Positions 26,725-36,487 of a DNA stretch of 64,000 nucleotides are shown one piece after another. Position 1 is the stretch's first letter. Each line of letters starts with the position of its first letter. Both the position numbers and the translations under genes were made by a program. The stretch comes from Glaciibacter superstes DSM 21135 (GTDB lineage Bacteria > Actinomycetota > Actinomycetes > Actinomycetales > Microbacteriaceae): positions 370,713 to 434,712 of the forward strand of contig NZ_ATWH01000002.1 of the NCBI RefSeq assembly GCF_000421145.1. Direction: 5' to 3'. The notes under the pieces are model-generated. The model was not told the DNA's origin, ran no database searches, and saw only the letters and a program-made list of their open reading frames with translations.

Positions 26725-28101
26725 ATGGCAACCCCCACAAAGACTGAGCCGACCGAAGAGACCGCTACGAAGGCCGCGCAGGCGGCTGCGTCGACGACCA
26801 CAGCGACGAAGACCACAGCGTCAAAAGCAGCAGCCCCCAAGGCGGCGCCGAAGAAGGCTGCTGCTGTGAAGAGCACCGCTGCGAAGACCACAGCTGCGAA
26901 GACCACAGGTGCGAAGGCTTCGGCCGCACAGGCCACCGACGCCCCGAAGGCGGCTCCTAAGAAGCGTGCTCCCGCAAAACGCTCGAAGGCCGGCGATGTC
27001 GAGTCGGATGTCGAGCAACCGGACAAGGCCGCTGGGAAAGACGCCACCGACGAGTTCGAGGACGACGAAACAGAAGACGGTGCGAAGCGCCCGGTGCAGA
27101 CCGAACCGCTGCCCTCTGGCGCACTTGTCCTCTCGCTTGTCGACGACGAGGACGAAGTGCCGGTGTATTCCAGCGCGATCACCGGCGCGACCGCTGACGC
27201 GGTCAAGGACTACCTGAAGCAGATCGGTAAGGTCGCACTGCTGAACGCGGCCGAAGAGGTCGAACTCGCCATGCGGATCGAGGCAGGGCTCTTCGCCGAA
27301 GACAAGCTTTCGCAGATGAGTGACTCCGAGAAGCGCAATGCACTTGGGCGCGAGCTGCAGTGGGTTGCCAAGGACGGCGCCCGAGCCAAGAGCCACCTGC
27401 TCGGGGCGAACCTGCGACTCGTCGTCTCGCTCGCCAAGCGCTACACAGGCCGTGGAATGCAGTTCCTTGACCTGATCCAGGAAGGCAACCTGGGGCTCAT
27501 CCGTGCGGTGGAGAAGTTCGACTACACCAAGGGCTTCAAATTCTCGACCTACGCCACCTGGTGGATTCGCCAGGCGATCACCCGCGCAATGGCCGATCAG
27601 GCCCGCACCATCCGAATTCCGGTGCACATGGTCGAGGTCATCAACAAGCTGGCCAGGGTGCAGCGCCAGATGCTGCAAGACCTGGGCCGCGAACCCACGC
27701 CAGAGGAACTGAGTCGCGAGCTCGACATGACCCCGGAGAAGGTCGTCGAGGTGCAGAAGTATGGCCGTGAGCCGATTTCACTGCACACTCCGCTCGGTGA
27801 AGACGGCGACAGCGAGTTCGGCGACCTCATCGAAGACACTGAAGCGGTTGTACCCGCGGACGCCGTCGGATTCACCATGCTGCAGAAGCAGCTAGAAAGC
27901 CTTCTCGACTCGCTGTCGGAGCGTGAGGCCGGTGTCATTCGCATGCGCTTCGGACTAGGCGACGGAATGCCGAAGACGCTCGACCAGATCGGGGACACGT
28001 TCGGGGTCACTCGCGAGCGCATCCGCCAGATCGAATCGAAGACCATGGCCAAGCTGCGGCATCCGTCCAGGTCGCAGTCCCTGCGCGACTACCTCGAGTA
28101 G
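26725..28101 (+). CDS. sigA: Primary RNA polymerase sigma factor SigA (RpoD/HrdB)
   Basis: A 458-residue principal sigma factor. An N-terminal 90-residue tail is rich in Ala, Lys and Thr ([16 protein letters not shown]), resembling histone-like tails. Then come region 1.2 ([25 protein letters not shown]), region 2 with [24 protein letters not shown] and [15 protein letters not shown], region 3, and region 4 with [32 protein letters not shown] 26725 is preferred over ATG 26710 because AGAGGTG lies five bases before it. The gene is the hub for the TAnnnT -10 elements seen throughout the window. The MurT-like gene follows after seven bases. Confidence 0.97.
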   Translation: MATPTKTEPTEETATKAAQAAASTTTATKTTASKAAAPKAAPKKAAAVKSTAAKTTAAKTTGAKASAAQATDAPKAAPKKRAPAKRSKAGDVESDVEQPDKAAGKDATDEFEDDETEDGAKRPVQTEPLPSGALVLSLVDDEDEVPVYSSAITGATADAVKDYLKQIGKVALLNAAEEVELAMRIEAGLFAEDKLSQMSDSEKRNALGRELQWVAKDGARAKSHLLGANLRLVVSLAKRYTGRGMQFLDLIQEGNLGLIRAVEKFDYTKGFKFSTYATWWIRQAITRAMADQARTIRIPVHMVEVINKLARVQRQMLQDLGREPTPEELSRELDMTPEKVVEVQKYGREPISLHTPLGEDGDSEFGDLIEDTEAVVPADAVGFTMLQKQLESLLDSLSEREAGVIRMRFGLGDGMPKTLDQIGDTFGVTRERIRQIESKTMAKLRHPSRSQSLRDYLE

Positions 28102-28108
28102 GCGTCCT

Positions 28109-29380
28109 GTGGTGCGCTATGCACCGGCGATCCTCATCGGCAGGGTCGTCCGGAAGCTCGCGAGGTGGCGCAAGCCCGGAGGAGGCTCTGCCATCCCCGG
28201 GCTTATTGTCAACCGCATCGCGCCCGGATTCCTGGCGCGCACTCTGAACAGCTTCCCCGGTGGGCTGGTGATCGTCACGGGCTCCAGCGGCAAGTCGACC
28301 ACCACCAAGATGCTGGTGGCTGCCCTGCGCGCGCATGGCCAGACTGTTTTCACGAACCCGTCGACGGCGAACATCAGCCAGGGCCTGACCTCCGCCCTCC
28401 TTGAACGGGCCAGCATCACCGGGCAAGTTGACGGTGACATCGCCGTGCTGGAGATGGACGAGGGGCACGGTGCGCTGATCGCGTCTACCCTTCTGCCCCG
28501 AGTAGTGCTGCTCACCAACGTGATGGTCGACCAGATCGATCGTTTCCACGACTCGGAGATGGTGACTGCCATGCTCGCGAAGATCGCGGCTCGTGCAACC
28601 GAGGCGCTCGTCTCGAATGCCGATGACCAGTACCTGGCCGACATCGCAGCGACAATGGTGCCCGGGGTGGAGATCGTACGTTTCGGGGTGACCACCGAGG
28701 TACTTTCGCAGAGCCCGCGCGGTCTGGGATACACCAGGACGACCACGGAGCGGATGACAGCGGACGACGGCGTGTTGCTCACGGAGGTCGATGGGACCAG
28801 GGCCGAATTGCGCGCAGCAGGACACACCCACACCGTCCGGCTGCCTGCGCGCGGGACGCACTATGCCGTTGATGCGGCAAGTGCATTCGCGGCTGCCGGC
28901 AGCATCCTCGGACCCCGATTTGATGCGCGCGTTGCGGTCACGGCGATCTCCGCCATCCCCCCGGTCTTCGGTCGCGGAGAGATCGTGACGGTGCACGGCA
29001 AGCAGGTTGAGTTCGTGCTCGTGCAGAATCCGGCTAGTTTCCAGCTCAACGTGGACAGCCTGGAAGCCGGGACAGAACAGATTCTCGTCGCCATCGGGTC
29101 CGACGTTCGCGACCCGTCGTACTTTTGGCCTGTTGACACCTCAAGGCTCGGACGGGTACTCATCGCGTCCGGGTCCAAGGCGCACGACATTGCCCTGCAA
29201 TTGGCGTACGACGACGTGCAGGTGGACCGGATCGAGACTGACCTCGCGGTCGCACTCGACGATTTCCTTGCCCTTCCCGATCCGGCCAGGGGGCAGAAGA
29301 CGATCATCTTCTCCGCTGACTCGATGCGCCGCACTCGTGCCCATCTCAGGTTGGCCACCAATTCGGAGGAGGCGGCGTGA
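28109..29380 (+). CDS. MurT-like Mur ligase lacking the Cys4 zinc ribbon
   Basis: A 423-residue Mur-ligase-fold protein with a MurT C-terminal domain. Seen: an ATP loop GSSGKSTTTKML (classical MurT has GTNGKTTTT), the EMDEGH segment, TNVMVDQIDRFHD (classical NLFRDQLDRYGE), and the C-terminal FGRGEIVTVHGKQVEFVLVQNPASF and DVRDPSYFWPVD, the last retaining the Asp region of classical MurT. No cysteine occurs anywhere, so the Cys4 zinc ribbon of classical MurT is absent. Classical MurT with GatD amidates the D-Glu alpha-carboxyl of lipid II. Its stop overlaps the start of the GatD-like gene (GTGA), so they should form a complex. The altered motifs suggest a different amine donor; this is inference. 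Confidence 0.82.
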   Translation: MVRYAPAILIGRVVRKLARWRKPGGGSAIPGLIVNRIAPGFLARTLNSFPGGLVIVTGSSGKSTTTKMLVAALRAHGQTVFTNPSTANISQGLTSALLERASITGQVDGDIAVLEMDEGHGALIASTLLPRVVLLTNVMVDQIDRFHDSEMVTAMLAKIAARATEALVSNADDQYLADIAATMVPGVEIVRFGVTTEVLSQSPRGLGYTRTTTERMTADDGVLLTEVDGTRAELRAAGHTHTVRLPARGTHYAVDAASAFAAAGSILGPRFDARVAVTAISAIPPVFGRGEIVTVHGKQVEFVLVQNPASFQLNVDSLEAGTEQILVAIGSDVRDPSYFWPVDTSRLGRVLIASGSKAHDIALQLAYDDVQVDRIETDLAVALDDFLALPDPARGQKTIIFSADSMRRTRAHLRLATNSEEAA

Positions 29381-30126
29381 CCGGCATGCTCACCATCGCG
29401 GTGCTGCTCCCCGAACTTCTCGACACCAATGGTGACGCTTCAAACGCCCGGGTCCTTGCGAGGCGCGCCGAGTGGGCAGGCCATGATGCCAGGGTCGTCG
29501 CAGTGAACAGCGTGATTGAGCTGCCGGAACAGACGGATGCCGTCGTCATCGGCTCTGGCTCAGACGCCGACCTCGAAACGGCGAGGGACGTACTTCTGAC
29601 GCTGCAGTCCCGGCTTCGTGAACTCGTCACGAGCGGCGTCCCCGTCCTCGCGATCGGCACCGGGTGGGAACTCCTCAGCTGGGGAATCGAACACGGCGAC
29701 GGTTCAGTGCTTGAGGGGCTTGGCATCGTTGCTGGCCGCGCGATTCCCCGTGGGGAGCGCGCGATAGACGACCTTGTGATTTCGTCGAAGTATGGACGGC
29801 TTGTCGGTTTTGAGAACCATGCGCGCGCCTATACGGGCGCGGAGGGGTCGCCTCTCGGCCGGGTACTTTCCGGATCAGGCAACGGGAGCGGCACGGAGGG
29901 CGTCGTCATGGGAGAGGTGTTCTGCACACACCTGCATGGCCCGGTCCTGGCACGCAATCCCGTGCTTGCCGATCATCTGCTCACGATCATCCTGGCGAGG
30001 CACGGTGCTGCATATGCCGCTGGCGAGCGGGCTACCCAGGTCGACCAGATAGCACAAGCCGCACGCAACCAGGTTGCTGTGCGGCTTGGACTCGCTCCGG
30101 AAGGAGACTCTGCCGGGAACTCCTAA
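29377..30126 (+). CDS. GatD-like class I glutamine amidotransferase lacking the catalytic cysteine
   Basis: A 249-residue protein with the GatD fold. The nucleophile elbow, normally AICGGYQLL, reads LAIGTGWELL, with Gly94 in place of Cys. Other GatD marks remain: VGFENHARAYTG (classical GFENHGGRT), SPLGRV and the THLHGPVLARNPVLADHLL segment with His187. The only cysteine, Cys183, sits four residues before that His, not at the elbow. Without the nucleophile it should not release ammonia from glutamine. GTG 29377 follows GGAGGAGG and overlaps the MurT-like stop, implying coupled translation. It may bind a partner or substrate rather than act as a glutaminase. Confidence 0.82.
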   Translation: MTGMLTIAVLLPELLDTNGDASNARVLARRAEWAGHDARVVAVNSVIELPEQTDAVVIGSGSDADLETARDVLLTLQSRLRELVTSGVPVLAIGTGWELLSWGIEHGDGSVLEGLGIVAGRAIPRGERAIDDLVISSKYGRLVGFENHARAYTGAEGSPLGRVLSGSGNGSGTEGVVMGEVFCTHLHGPVLARNPVLADHLLTIILARHGAAYAAGERATQVDQIAQAARNQVAVRLGLAPEGDSAGNS

Positions 30127-30139
30127 AGGCTCCCGGCAG
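30110..30139 (+). terminator. Hairpin at the end of the murT/gatD-like operon
   Basis: CTGCCGGGA (30110-30118) pairs with TCCCGGCAG (30131-30139), nine perfect pairs around a 12-base loop that contains the stop codon. It lies between convergent genes and may serve both. No T tract. Confidence 0.6.
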
Positions 30140-30149
30140 CAATCAGTCT

Positions 30150-30401
30150 CTAGGAACGCTGGTCTTCAAAGAGGCGGCTCGACTCGTCGTGCCAGCTCTC
30201 CGCGATGGCGGCCAGCTTCTCCTGGTGCTTGCGACCGTGGTGGGCGCAGAACAGCAACTCGCTGTTGTTCACGACGACGCGGATGTAGGCCTGCGCGCCG
30301 CAGGCGTCGCACCGGTCGGCTGCCGTGAGCTGTTGGGGGGCACTGTGCTCATCGACACCGTGTTCGCCGATGGCACCGTTTTGGGTGGCGATCTGGGACA
30401 T
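30150..30401 (-). CDS. DUF7455-type small zinc-finger-like protein
   Basis: An 83-residue conserved actinobacterial protein. It has a CDACGAQAYIRV motif and a later FCAHHGRKHQ, giving a possible C-x2-C plus C/H metal site. Function is unknown; the family often sits between sigA and the type IIA topoisomerase genes, as here. ATG 30401 is chosen over a longer frame because GAGGAGGAG lies directly upstream. Confidence 0.78.
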   Translation of the reverse strand: MSQIATQNGAIGEHGVDEHSAPQQLTAADRCDACGAQAYIRVVVNNSELLFCAHHGRKHQEKLAAIAESWHDESSRLFEDQRS

Positions 30402-30560
30402 GTGCTCCTCCTCAGATAAGAAACGATTAACCTGACACCCCATGTAAACACGCGCCGCCGAGGTTTGGGCTCTAGCGGGCGGTATTTCGCTCACCGCGTA
30501 GCGAATGACCATGGGTGTCGGTCCTGTTGTGACGCCGCGCGGTCAGTAGGCTTAACCGTT

Positions 30561-32639
30561 GTGAGTTCCGACTATTCCGCACGCCACCTCTCCGTCCTCG
30601 AAGGGCTCGAGGCCGTTCGCAAACGCCCCGGCATGTACGTCGGTTCGACGGACTCCCGCGGGCTCATGCACTGCCTCTGGGAGATCATCGACAACTCGGT
30701 CGATGAAGCGCTCGGCGGCTACGGTTCCGGCATCGCCGTCGTCCTGCATCCCGACGAGAGCGTCGAGGTGAGCGATACGGCCCGCGGAATCCCCGTCGAC
30801 ATCGAACCGAAGACCGGGTTGTCGGGCGTCGAAGTCGTCTTCACCAAGCTGCATGCGGGCGGGAAGTTCGGCGGCGGATCGTATTCGGCGTCCGGCGGAC
30901 TCCACGGCGTCGGCGCATCCGTCGTCAACGCGCTCTCCGAACGACTGGACGTCGAGGTCGACCGTAATGGGAAGACCTGGGCGATGTCGTTCCATCGCGG
31001 TGAGCCCGGTATCTTCGCCGATACCGGCGAGAAGAGCCCGGATGCCCCGTTCACGCCATTCGAGAAGAAGAGCGAACTGCGCGTCGTCGGGAAGGTGGCG
31101 CGCGGTGTCACCGGCACGCGCATCCGTTACTGGGCAGATCGGCAGATTTTCACCAAGGGGGCCACCTTTCAGACCGAGGAACTCCTCGGTAGGGCACGAC
31201 AGACCGCCTTCCTCGTACCGGGCCTGGCCCTCGAGGTCGCCGACCTCCGCGGCGAGCAGCCGATCAACGAGTCATTCAGGTTCGATGGCGGCATCTCGGA
31301 GTTCGTCGAGCACCTGGCCACCGATGCGCCGATCACCGACACCTGGCGGCTGACTGGCGACGGCACCTTCACTGAGACGGTTCCCGTGCTCTCCGACAAG
31401 GGGGCGATGGTCCCCACCGAACTGAGCCGTGAGTGCCACGTGGATATCGCGCTGCGCTGGGGGACCGGTTACGAAACGATCGTTCGCAGCTTCGTCAATA
31501 TCATCGCAACGCCCAAGGGCGGCACACACCTGGCCGGTTTCGATGCCGGTCTGCTCAAGTTCCTGCGTGCGCAGGTGGAGCAGAACGCCAGGCGGCTGAA
31601 GGCCGGCTCTGACAAGCTCGACAAAGACGACGTGCTGGCTGGGCTGACAGCGGTGGTCACTGTGCGCCTGCCCGAACCGCAGTTCGAAGGCCAGACCAAG
31701 GAAGTGCTCGGTACTCCCGCTGCGCGCGCGATCGTGGCGAACGTCGTGGCGAAGGCGATGAGCGAGCGGTTCGGCTCCAGCAAGCGCGACGACAAAACCC
31801 AGTCGGCGCTGGTGCTCGACAAGATCGTCGCAGAGATGAAGTCGCGGATCTCCGCTCGCGCCCACAAGGAAACCCAGCGTCGAAAGAACGCGCTGGAGAG
31901 CTCTTCCCTCCCGGCAAAGCTCGTCGACTGCCGGAGCAACGACGTGGCAACGAGTGAGCTGTTCATCGTCGAGGGCGATTCGGCGCTCGGCACCGCGAAG
32001 CTGGCGCGCGACAGCGAACATCAGGCGCTCCTGCCGATCCGCGGCAAGATCCTCAACGTGCAGAAGGCATCCGTCGCCGACATGCTGGGCAATGCTGAGT
32101 GTGCGTCGATCATCCAGGTGATCGGGGCAGGCTCCGGCAGGAGTTTTGAGCTCTCCGCGGCCCGCTACGGCAAGATCATCATCATGAGCGATGCTGATGT
32201 CGACGGCGCACACATCCGCACGCTGCTGCTCACCTTGTTCTTCCGCTACATGCGGCCGATGATTGAAGATGGCCGGGTCTTCGCCGCGGTGCCGCCGCTG
32301 CATCGGGTGGTTGTGATGAACCCGGGCAGCAAGCCCAACGAGACGATCTACACCTATTCTGAGGCGGAACTGCAGGGCGTGCTCGCCGGCCTCAAGCGAA
32401 GCGGTAAGCGCTACCAGGACCCGATCCAGCGCTACAAGGGCCTCGGAGAAATGGATGCCGACCAGCTGGCCACCACCACCATGGACCGGTCGCACCGCAC
32501 CCTGCGTCGCGTGCGGATCGACGACGCCGAGAACGCCGGGCGGGTGTTCGAGTTGCTGATGGGTAACGAAGTCGCACCGCGCAAGGAGTTCATCACCATG
32601 AGTTCAGACCAACTCAGCCGCGACCGGATCGACGTCTAA
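30561..32639 (+). CDS. parE: Type IIA DNA topoisomerase subunit B (ParE/GyrB family)
   Basis: A 692-residue ATPase subunit of a type IIA topoisomerase that relaxes or decatenates DNA. GHKL ATPase motifs are LWEIIDNSVDEALGG, DTARGIPVD and GGLHGVGASVVNALS. The TOPRIM domain shows LFIVEGDSALGTAKLARDSEHQALLPIRGKILN-like text and the DADVDGAHIRTLLLT metal site. The Q-A-L-P region differs from the QAILPLRGKILNVE consensus only slightly. GTG 30561 has TAGGCT (30547-30552) eight bases upstream and no ribosome site. Its partner subunit A is encoded convergently. ParE versus GyrB is decided by context: a gyrBA pair is normally near dnaA, not sigA. Confidence 0.88.
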   Translation: MSSDYSARHLSVLEGLEAVRKRPGMYVGSTDSRGLMHCLWEIIDNSVDEALGGYGSGIAVVLHPDESVEVSDTARGIPVDIEPKTGLSGVEVVFTKLHAGGKFGGGSYSASGGLHGVGASVVNALSERLDVEVDRNGKTWAMSFHRGEPGIFADTGEKSPDAPFTPFEKKSELRVVGKVARGVTGTRIRYWADRQIFTKGATFQTEELLGRARQTAFLVPGLALEVADLRGEQPINESFRFDGGISEFVEHLATDAPITDTWRLTGDGTFTETVPVLSDKGAMVPTELSRECHVDIALRWGTGYETIVRSFVNIIATPKGGTHLAGFDAGLLKFLRAQVEQNARRLKAGSDKLDKDDVLAGLTAVVTVRLPEPQFEGQTKEVLGTPAARAIVANVVAKAMSERFGSSKRDDKTQSALVLDKIVAEMKSRISARAHKETQRRKNALESSSLPAKLVDCRSNDVATSELFIVEGDSALGTAKLARDSEHQALLPIRGKILNVQKASVADMLGNAECASIIQVIGAGSGRSFELSAARYGKIIIMSDADVDGAHIRTLLLTLFFRYMRPMIEDGRVFAAVPPLHRVVVMNPGSKPNETIYTYSEAELQGVLAGLKRSGKRYQDPIQRYKGLGEMDADQLATTTMDRSHRTLRRVRIDDAENAGRVFELLMGNEVAPRKEFITMSSDQLSRDRIDV

Positions 32640-32693
32640 GAGTCCGATTTTCAGCGCCGACCCCTTGAACCCAAGGACGTTAAGAGTGCCCAG

Positions 32694-32709
32694 CTCACGC
32701 TTCGGTGAG
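32694..32709. terminator. Small hairpin between convergent topoisomerase genes
   Basis: CTCAC-gcttcg-GTGAG lies just outside the subunit A stop and 55 bases after the subunit B stop. It is short, so a terminator role is only possible. Confidence 0.3.
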
Positions 32710-32716
32710 GGTGCGC

Positions 32717-35206
32717 TCAGGCGATCTGGGCACCGATCCGGCCGACGACGGCTTCGAGCAGGGTTCCTGACGCGTCACGGCGAGAACCGGAGTCCGGCAG
32801 GGAACGTGGCGAGCCTTCTGGCCCAACAGCACGCGCGGGCGCCGGCCCGACCCAGGCGATGGCGAGCGTGTCTTCGCCTTTCAGGAAGCGGTGGGCACGG
32901 ACGCCGCCGGTGCCACGGCCCTTTGCGGGATACTCCACGAAATCCGAGACCTTCGCGCTGCCCGGGTCGGTGCCGGGTAGAGTCTGGCTTCCGGTTGCGA
33001 TGGTGGCGACAATCGCCTGCGCCGCGGCATCCGGAGACAGACTGGTGAAGTAGATGACCTGCGCTCCGGCCGACAGTTTGATGCCGGCCATTCCGCCGGC
33101 CGCGCGACCCTGGGGGCGAACGGATGCCGCGGGAAGACGAAGAAGTTGTGAATCGGATGCGACGAACACCAGTTCGTCGTCGTCGGAGCCCTGCACCGCG
33201 CCGATTACTTCGTCCTTCGGCTTCAACCCGATGACCTCGAAGTCCGGGCGGTTCGCCCAGTCGCCCGGAGTGACGCGCTTGACGATGCCCTCCCTGGTAC
33301 CGAGCGCAATGGCCCGTTCTGACTCGAGTGACACCAGTGCGAGGATCTTCTCCTGTCTGTTGGACAAGGCGAGGTAGTCCGCGATCCGTACCCCGGCGCC
33401 CAACTGGATGGAGGCGGCAGGCATGACGGGCAGGTCAACGGGGGAGAACCTGATCAGGCGGCCAAGACTGGTGATCGCGCCGATCTCGGTGCGGCTGGTG
33501 GTCTCAAGCACAGACAACACCGCATCGTGCTTGCTGCGCCTCTGTGGAGGAGTGATCCGTTCGGGTTGCGCATCTTGGCTGGCCTGCCTGTCGACCCTCG
33601 CGATGCGTCCGGTGGCGCTCAGGTAGATGCGGGTGGGGGCGTCCTGCACCTCGAGAACAGCCGCCGTGCGTTTGGCAGAAGCACCGGCGATGCTCGGCCT
33701 GGCCTCGGTGAGGAGAGTGCGGCGGGGCGTGCCGAAGCGTTCTGCGACCGCGGCGAGTTCGTCGGAGACGAGGGTGCGGATCGCTTGCGTGCTCGCGAGC
33801 AACTCCTCGAGCGCCGCAATCTCAGCGAGAAGCTTGTCTCGTTCTGCTTCCAGCTCGATCCGGGAGAATTTGGTCAACCTGCGCAACTGCAGGTCGAGAA
33901 TGTACTCGGCCTGCACCTGGCTGAGGTCGAAGACGTCGATCAGGCGGGCGCGGGCCTGGGCGGTGTCGTCACTGGTGCGAATGACCTGGATGACCTCGTC
34001 GATGTCGAGGATCGCGACCAGGAGGCCTTCGACCAGGTGCAGGCGCTCCTTCCGCCGTGCCAGGCGCCAGGCCGACCTGCGGGTGACCACCTCGATTCGG
34101 TGTCCGACGTAAACCTGGAGCAGCTCCCGAAGGCCGAGCGTCTGTGGTCCGCCGTTGACGAGGGCAACGGCATTGATGTTGAACGAATCCTCGAGCGGCG
34201 TGAACCGATACAGCTGCTCGAGCACAGCCTCAGGGCTGAAGCCGGTCTTGATGCCGATGACCAGTCGGAGGCCCTTGGTGCGGTCCGTGAGGTCGGTGAC
34301 GTCTGAGATGCCGCTCAGTTTCTTCGACGTGACGCCGTCCTTGATCTTCTCGATCACCTTTTCCGGCCCGACCAGGTACGGCAGTTCGGTGACGACGAGG
34401 CCCGTCTTCCTCGCGGTGATGGCCTCAACCGACACCTTCGCCCTGGTCTTGAAGCTTCCACGGCCGGTCGCATAGGCGTCCTTGATGCCGGCCAGGCCCA
34501 CGATGGTGCCTCCGGTCGGGAGGTCGGGCCCCGGCACGAACTCCATCAGCTCGTCGAGAGATGCCTCCGGGTTCGCCAGCAGGTGCCTGGCGGCGCCGAC
34601 CACCTCGATCAGGTTGTGCGGGGCCATGTTCGTGGCCATGCCGACAGCAATGCCGCTCGCACCGTTGACCAGAAGGTTCGGATACGCGGCAGGCAGCACA
34701 TCCGGCTGTGTCAGCTGGTTGTCGTAGTTCGGCACGAAGTTCACGACGTCTTCGTCGAGGTTCTCCGTCATTGCCAACGCTGACGCAGCCAGGCGGGCCT
34801 CCGTGTAGCGAGGTGCAGCTGGCCCGTCGTCGAGCGAGCCAAAGTTCCCGTGACCGTCGATGAGGGGGACCCTCAGGGTGAAGGCCTGCGCCATCCGCAC
34901 CAGGGCGTCGTAGATCGCGGTGTCGCCATGGGGGTGCAGCTTTCCCATGACCTCGCCGACCACGCGCGCCGACTTCACATGCCCGCGATCCGGGCGCAGG
35001 CCCATTTCGCTCATCTGGTACAGGATGCGTCGCTGCACGGGTTTGAGCCCGTCGCGAGCGTCGGGGAGGGCTCGCGAGTAAATCACCGAGTAGGCGTACT
35101 CGAGGAAGGATCCCTCCATCTCCGTGGAGACGTCGACCTCTTCAATGCGTTCAACTGAAGGAACGCCGGGGGCGTCTGGGGATGTGGTGCTGTCTGAGCG
35201 GCTCAT
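32717..35206 (-). CDS. parC: Type IIA DNA topoisomerase subunit A (ParC/GyrA family)
   Basis: An 829-residue DNA-cleaving subunit. Seen: [24 protein letters not shown], the active-site tyrosine in [12 protein letters not shown], a coiled-coil tower with [23 protein letters not shown], and a C-terminal beta-pinwheel with repeated blades. The GyrA-box QRRGGKG is not seen, which favours a ParC-type decatenase. ATG 35206 (MSRSDS) is preferred over 35239. CAGAAT lies six bases upstream (35218-35213, minus strand), a leaderless layout, and the longer start would enter the divergent promoter region. Confidence 0.88.
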   Translation of the reverse strand: MSRSDSTTSPDAPGVPSVERIEEVDVSTEMEGSFLEYAYSVIYSRALPDARDGLKPVQRRILYQMSEMGLRPDRGHVKSARVVGEVMGKLHPHGDTAIYDALVRMAQAFTLRVPLIDGHGNFGSLDDGPAAPRYTEARLAASALAMTENLDEDVVNFVPNYDNQLTQPDVLPAAYPNLLVNGASGIAVGMATNMAPHNLIEVVGAARHLLANPEASLDELMEFVPGPDLPTGGTIVGLAGIKDAYATGRGSFKTRAKVSVEAITARKTGLVVTELPYLVGPEKVIEKIKDGVTSKKLSGISDVTDLTDRTKGLRLVIGIKTGFSPEAVLEQLYRFTPLEDSFNINAVALVNGGPQTLGLRELLQVYVGHRIEVVTRRSAWRLARRKERLHLVEGLLVAILDIDEVIQVIRTSDDTAQARARLIDVFDLSQVQAEYILDLQLRRLTKFSRIELEAERDKLLAEIAALEELLASTQAIRTLVSDELAAVAERFGTPRRTLLTEARPSIAGASAKRTAAVLEVQDAPTRIYLSATGRIARVDRQASQDAQPERITPPQRRSKHDAVLSVLETTSRTEIGAITSLGRLIRFSPVDLPVMPAASIQLGAGVRIADYLALSNRQEKILALVSLESERAIALGTREGIVKRVTPGDWANRPDFEVIGLKPKDEVIGAVQGSDDDELVFVASDSQLLRLPAASVRPQGRAAGGMAGIKLSAGAQVIYFTSLSPDAAAQAIVATIATGSQTLPGTDPGSAKVSDFVEYPAKGRGTGGVRAHRFLKGEDTLAIAWVGPAPARAVGPEGSPRSLPDSGSRRDASGTLLEAVVGRIGAQIA

Positions 35207-35287
35207 TCGTGAATTCTGCTTCAGGGGGTGCCTCGGCACGACCGGGTCATCGCGGGTACGGAGGCGGCCTGTGCCAGACTGGCCCCG

Positions 35288-36454
35288 ATGCCCCCCATGC
35301 TACCGGCCCGCCGATTCAGCGCCCTGCGCCTTGCCGACGTTCTTCCAAGTTGCCTGCTGGCGATCGACGGCGAGGAGAACGTCCTTGAACTTCCTCCGGT
35401 GTCGCAGGCCGTCGTGGTACTCGCCGACGGACTCGGTGCCGGCTCGGTTCGCGCCAGGGCCGGGCACGCGCGATTCCTGTCTGCTCACATGAAGAAGGCC
35501 GACATCATCGACGGGGTGTTCCCTGCGACGACGGCTGCCGGAATAGCTACCCTCACCACCGGGGTGGAACCGGGCATTCACGGACTCGTCGGCTACCGGG
35601 TTCTGGACGTTGAGCGCGACCGCGTTGTCAACCAGCTCACCGGCTGGGACACCGGGATGGATCCGGCGAGCTGGCAACGGGAACAGACTGTGTTCGAGCG
35701 TGCAGCGGATGCCGGAATCCCTTCCTTCGCGATCGGCATCAAGCGATTCGCCGATTCCGGATTCACCCGCGCTGTGCTCAGGGGGGCGACGTACGTCATC
35801 GCCGACGCCATTCCCGACCGATTTGATGCAGCCCGTCGGATCCTGGCCGAGAATCCCCGTGCACTGGTCTACCTGTACGTGTCAGAACTCGACGTCGCAG
35901 CGCACGCCAAAGGGTGGGAATCCGCGGCCTGGCTGGCAGCGCTGGAAGAGCTGGACTCGCAGTTGTTGCGGTTCGCGAGCGAACTGGGCAGGGATGCAGG
36001 CATGCTGGTGACGGCAGACCACGGAGTGATCGACGTACCGGCCTCCGGCCACGTCCTGTTCGACACCGTTCCGGAGTTGGTCGACGGAGTGCGCCATGTC
36101 GGCGGCGAACCGCGGTGCGTCCAGCTCTACCTCGAACCGAACCAGGACAGGGTCACCGCTGATTCGCTTGCCCAGGCATGGCGGTCTGTCGAGGGCGAGC
36201 GGGCCTGGGTAGTGACGCGAGATGAAGCGGTGGCAGCAGGGCTCTTCGGTCGGGTGCACGACGCCGTACGTCCCCGCATCGGTGATGTTGTCGTTATTGC
36301 CCGCAAGCGGGTCGCTTATTACGACAGTCGGGAGTCGAATCAGTCCGGGCGCTCCATGGTCGGCCAGCACGGTGCGCTGACCGATGAGGAGCTGCGAGTG
36401 CCACTGGTGCGTTCTGGTGTTTTCGGGCGCAAAAGAACCCCGAGCTCGGCGTAG
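35288..36454 (+). CDS. Alkaline phosphatase superfamily protein (nucleotide pyrophosphatase/phosphodiesterase-like)
   Basis: About 388 residues with the metal-hydrolase fold. First Asp ligand is in [12 protein letters not shown], the nucleophile Thr in [15 protein letters not shown], later ligands in [12 protein letters not shown] and [12 protein letters not shown], and a last His near MVGQHGAL. Family members hydrolyse phosphodiesters or phosphate esters; the substrate is unknown. There is no signal peptide, so it is probably cytoplasmic. ATG 35288 has CAGACT (35275-35280) seven bases upstream, a leaderless layout. Confidence 0.83.
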   Translation: MPPMLPARRFSALRLADVLPSCLLAIDGEENVLELPPVSQAVVVLADGLGAGSVRARAGHARFLSAHMKKADIIDGVFPATTAAGIATLTTGVEPGIHGLVGYRVLDVERDRVVNQLTGWDTGMDPASWQREQTVFERAADAGIPSFAIGIKRFADSGFTRAVLRGATYVIADAIPDRFDAARRILAENPRALVYLYVSELDVAAHAKGWESAAWLAALEELDSQLLRFASELGRDAGMLVTADHGVIDVPASGHVLFDTVPELVDGVRHVGGEPRCVQLYLEPNQDRVTADSLAQAWRSVEGERAWVVTRDEAVAAGLFGRVHDAVRPRIGDVVVIARKRVAYYDSRESNQSGRSMVGQHGALTDEELRVPLVRSGVFGRKRTPSSA

Positions 36455-36487
36455 AGAAACTGACGCCATCACAGCAATTTCGGCCGA

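Noticed and set aside
26740..26960. Repeated Ala/Lys/Thr codons at the start of sigA as a tandem DNA repeat
   Set aside because: It is an in-frame low-complexity tail known from actinobacterial primary sigma factors, not a separate repeat element.
25128..27206. 692-residue open frame on the minus strand
   Set aside because: It runs antisense through the MFS transporter and the start of sigA, and its composition shows no recognisable domain. Both plus-strand genes are certain.
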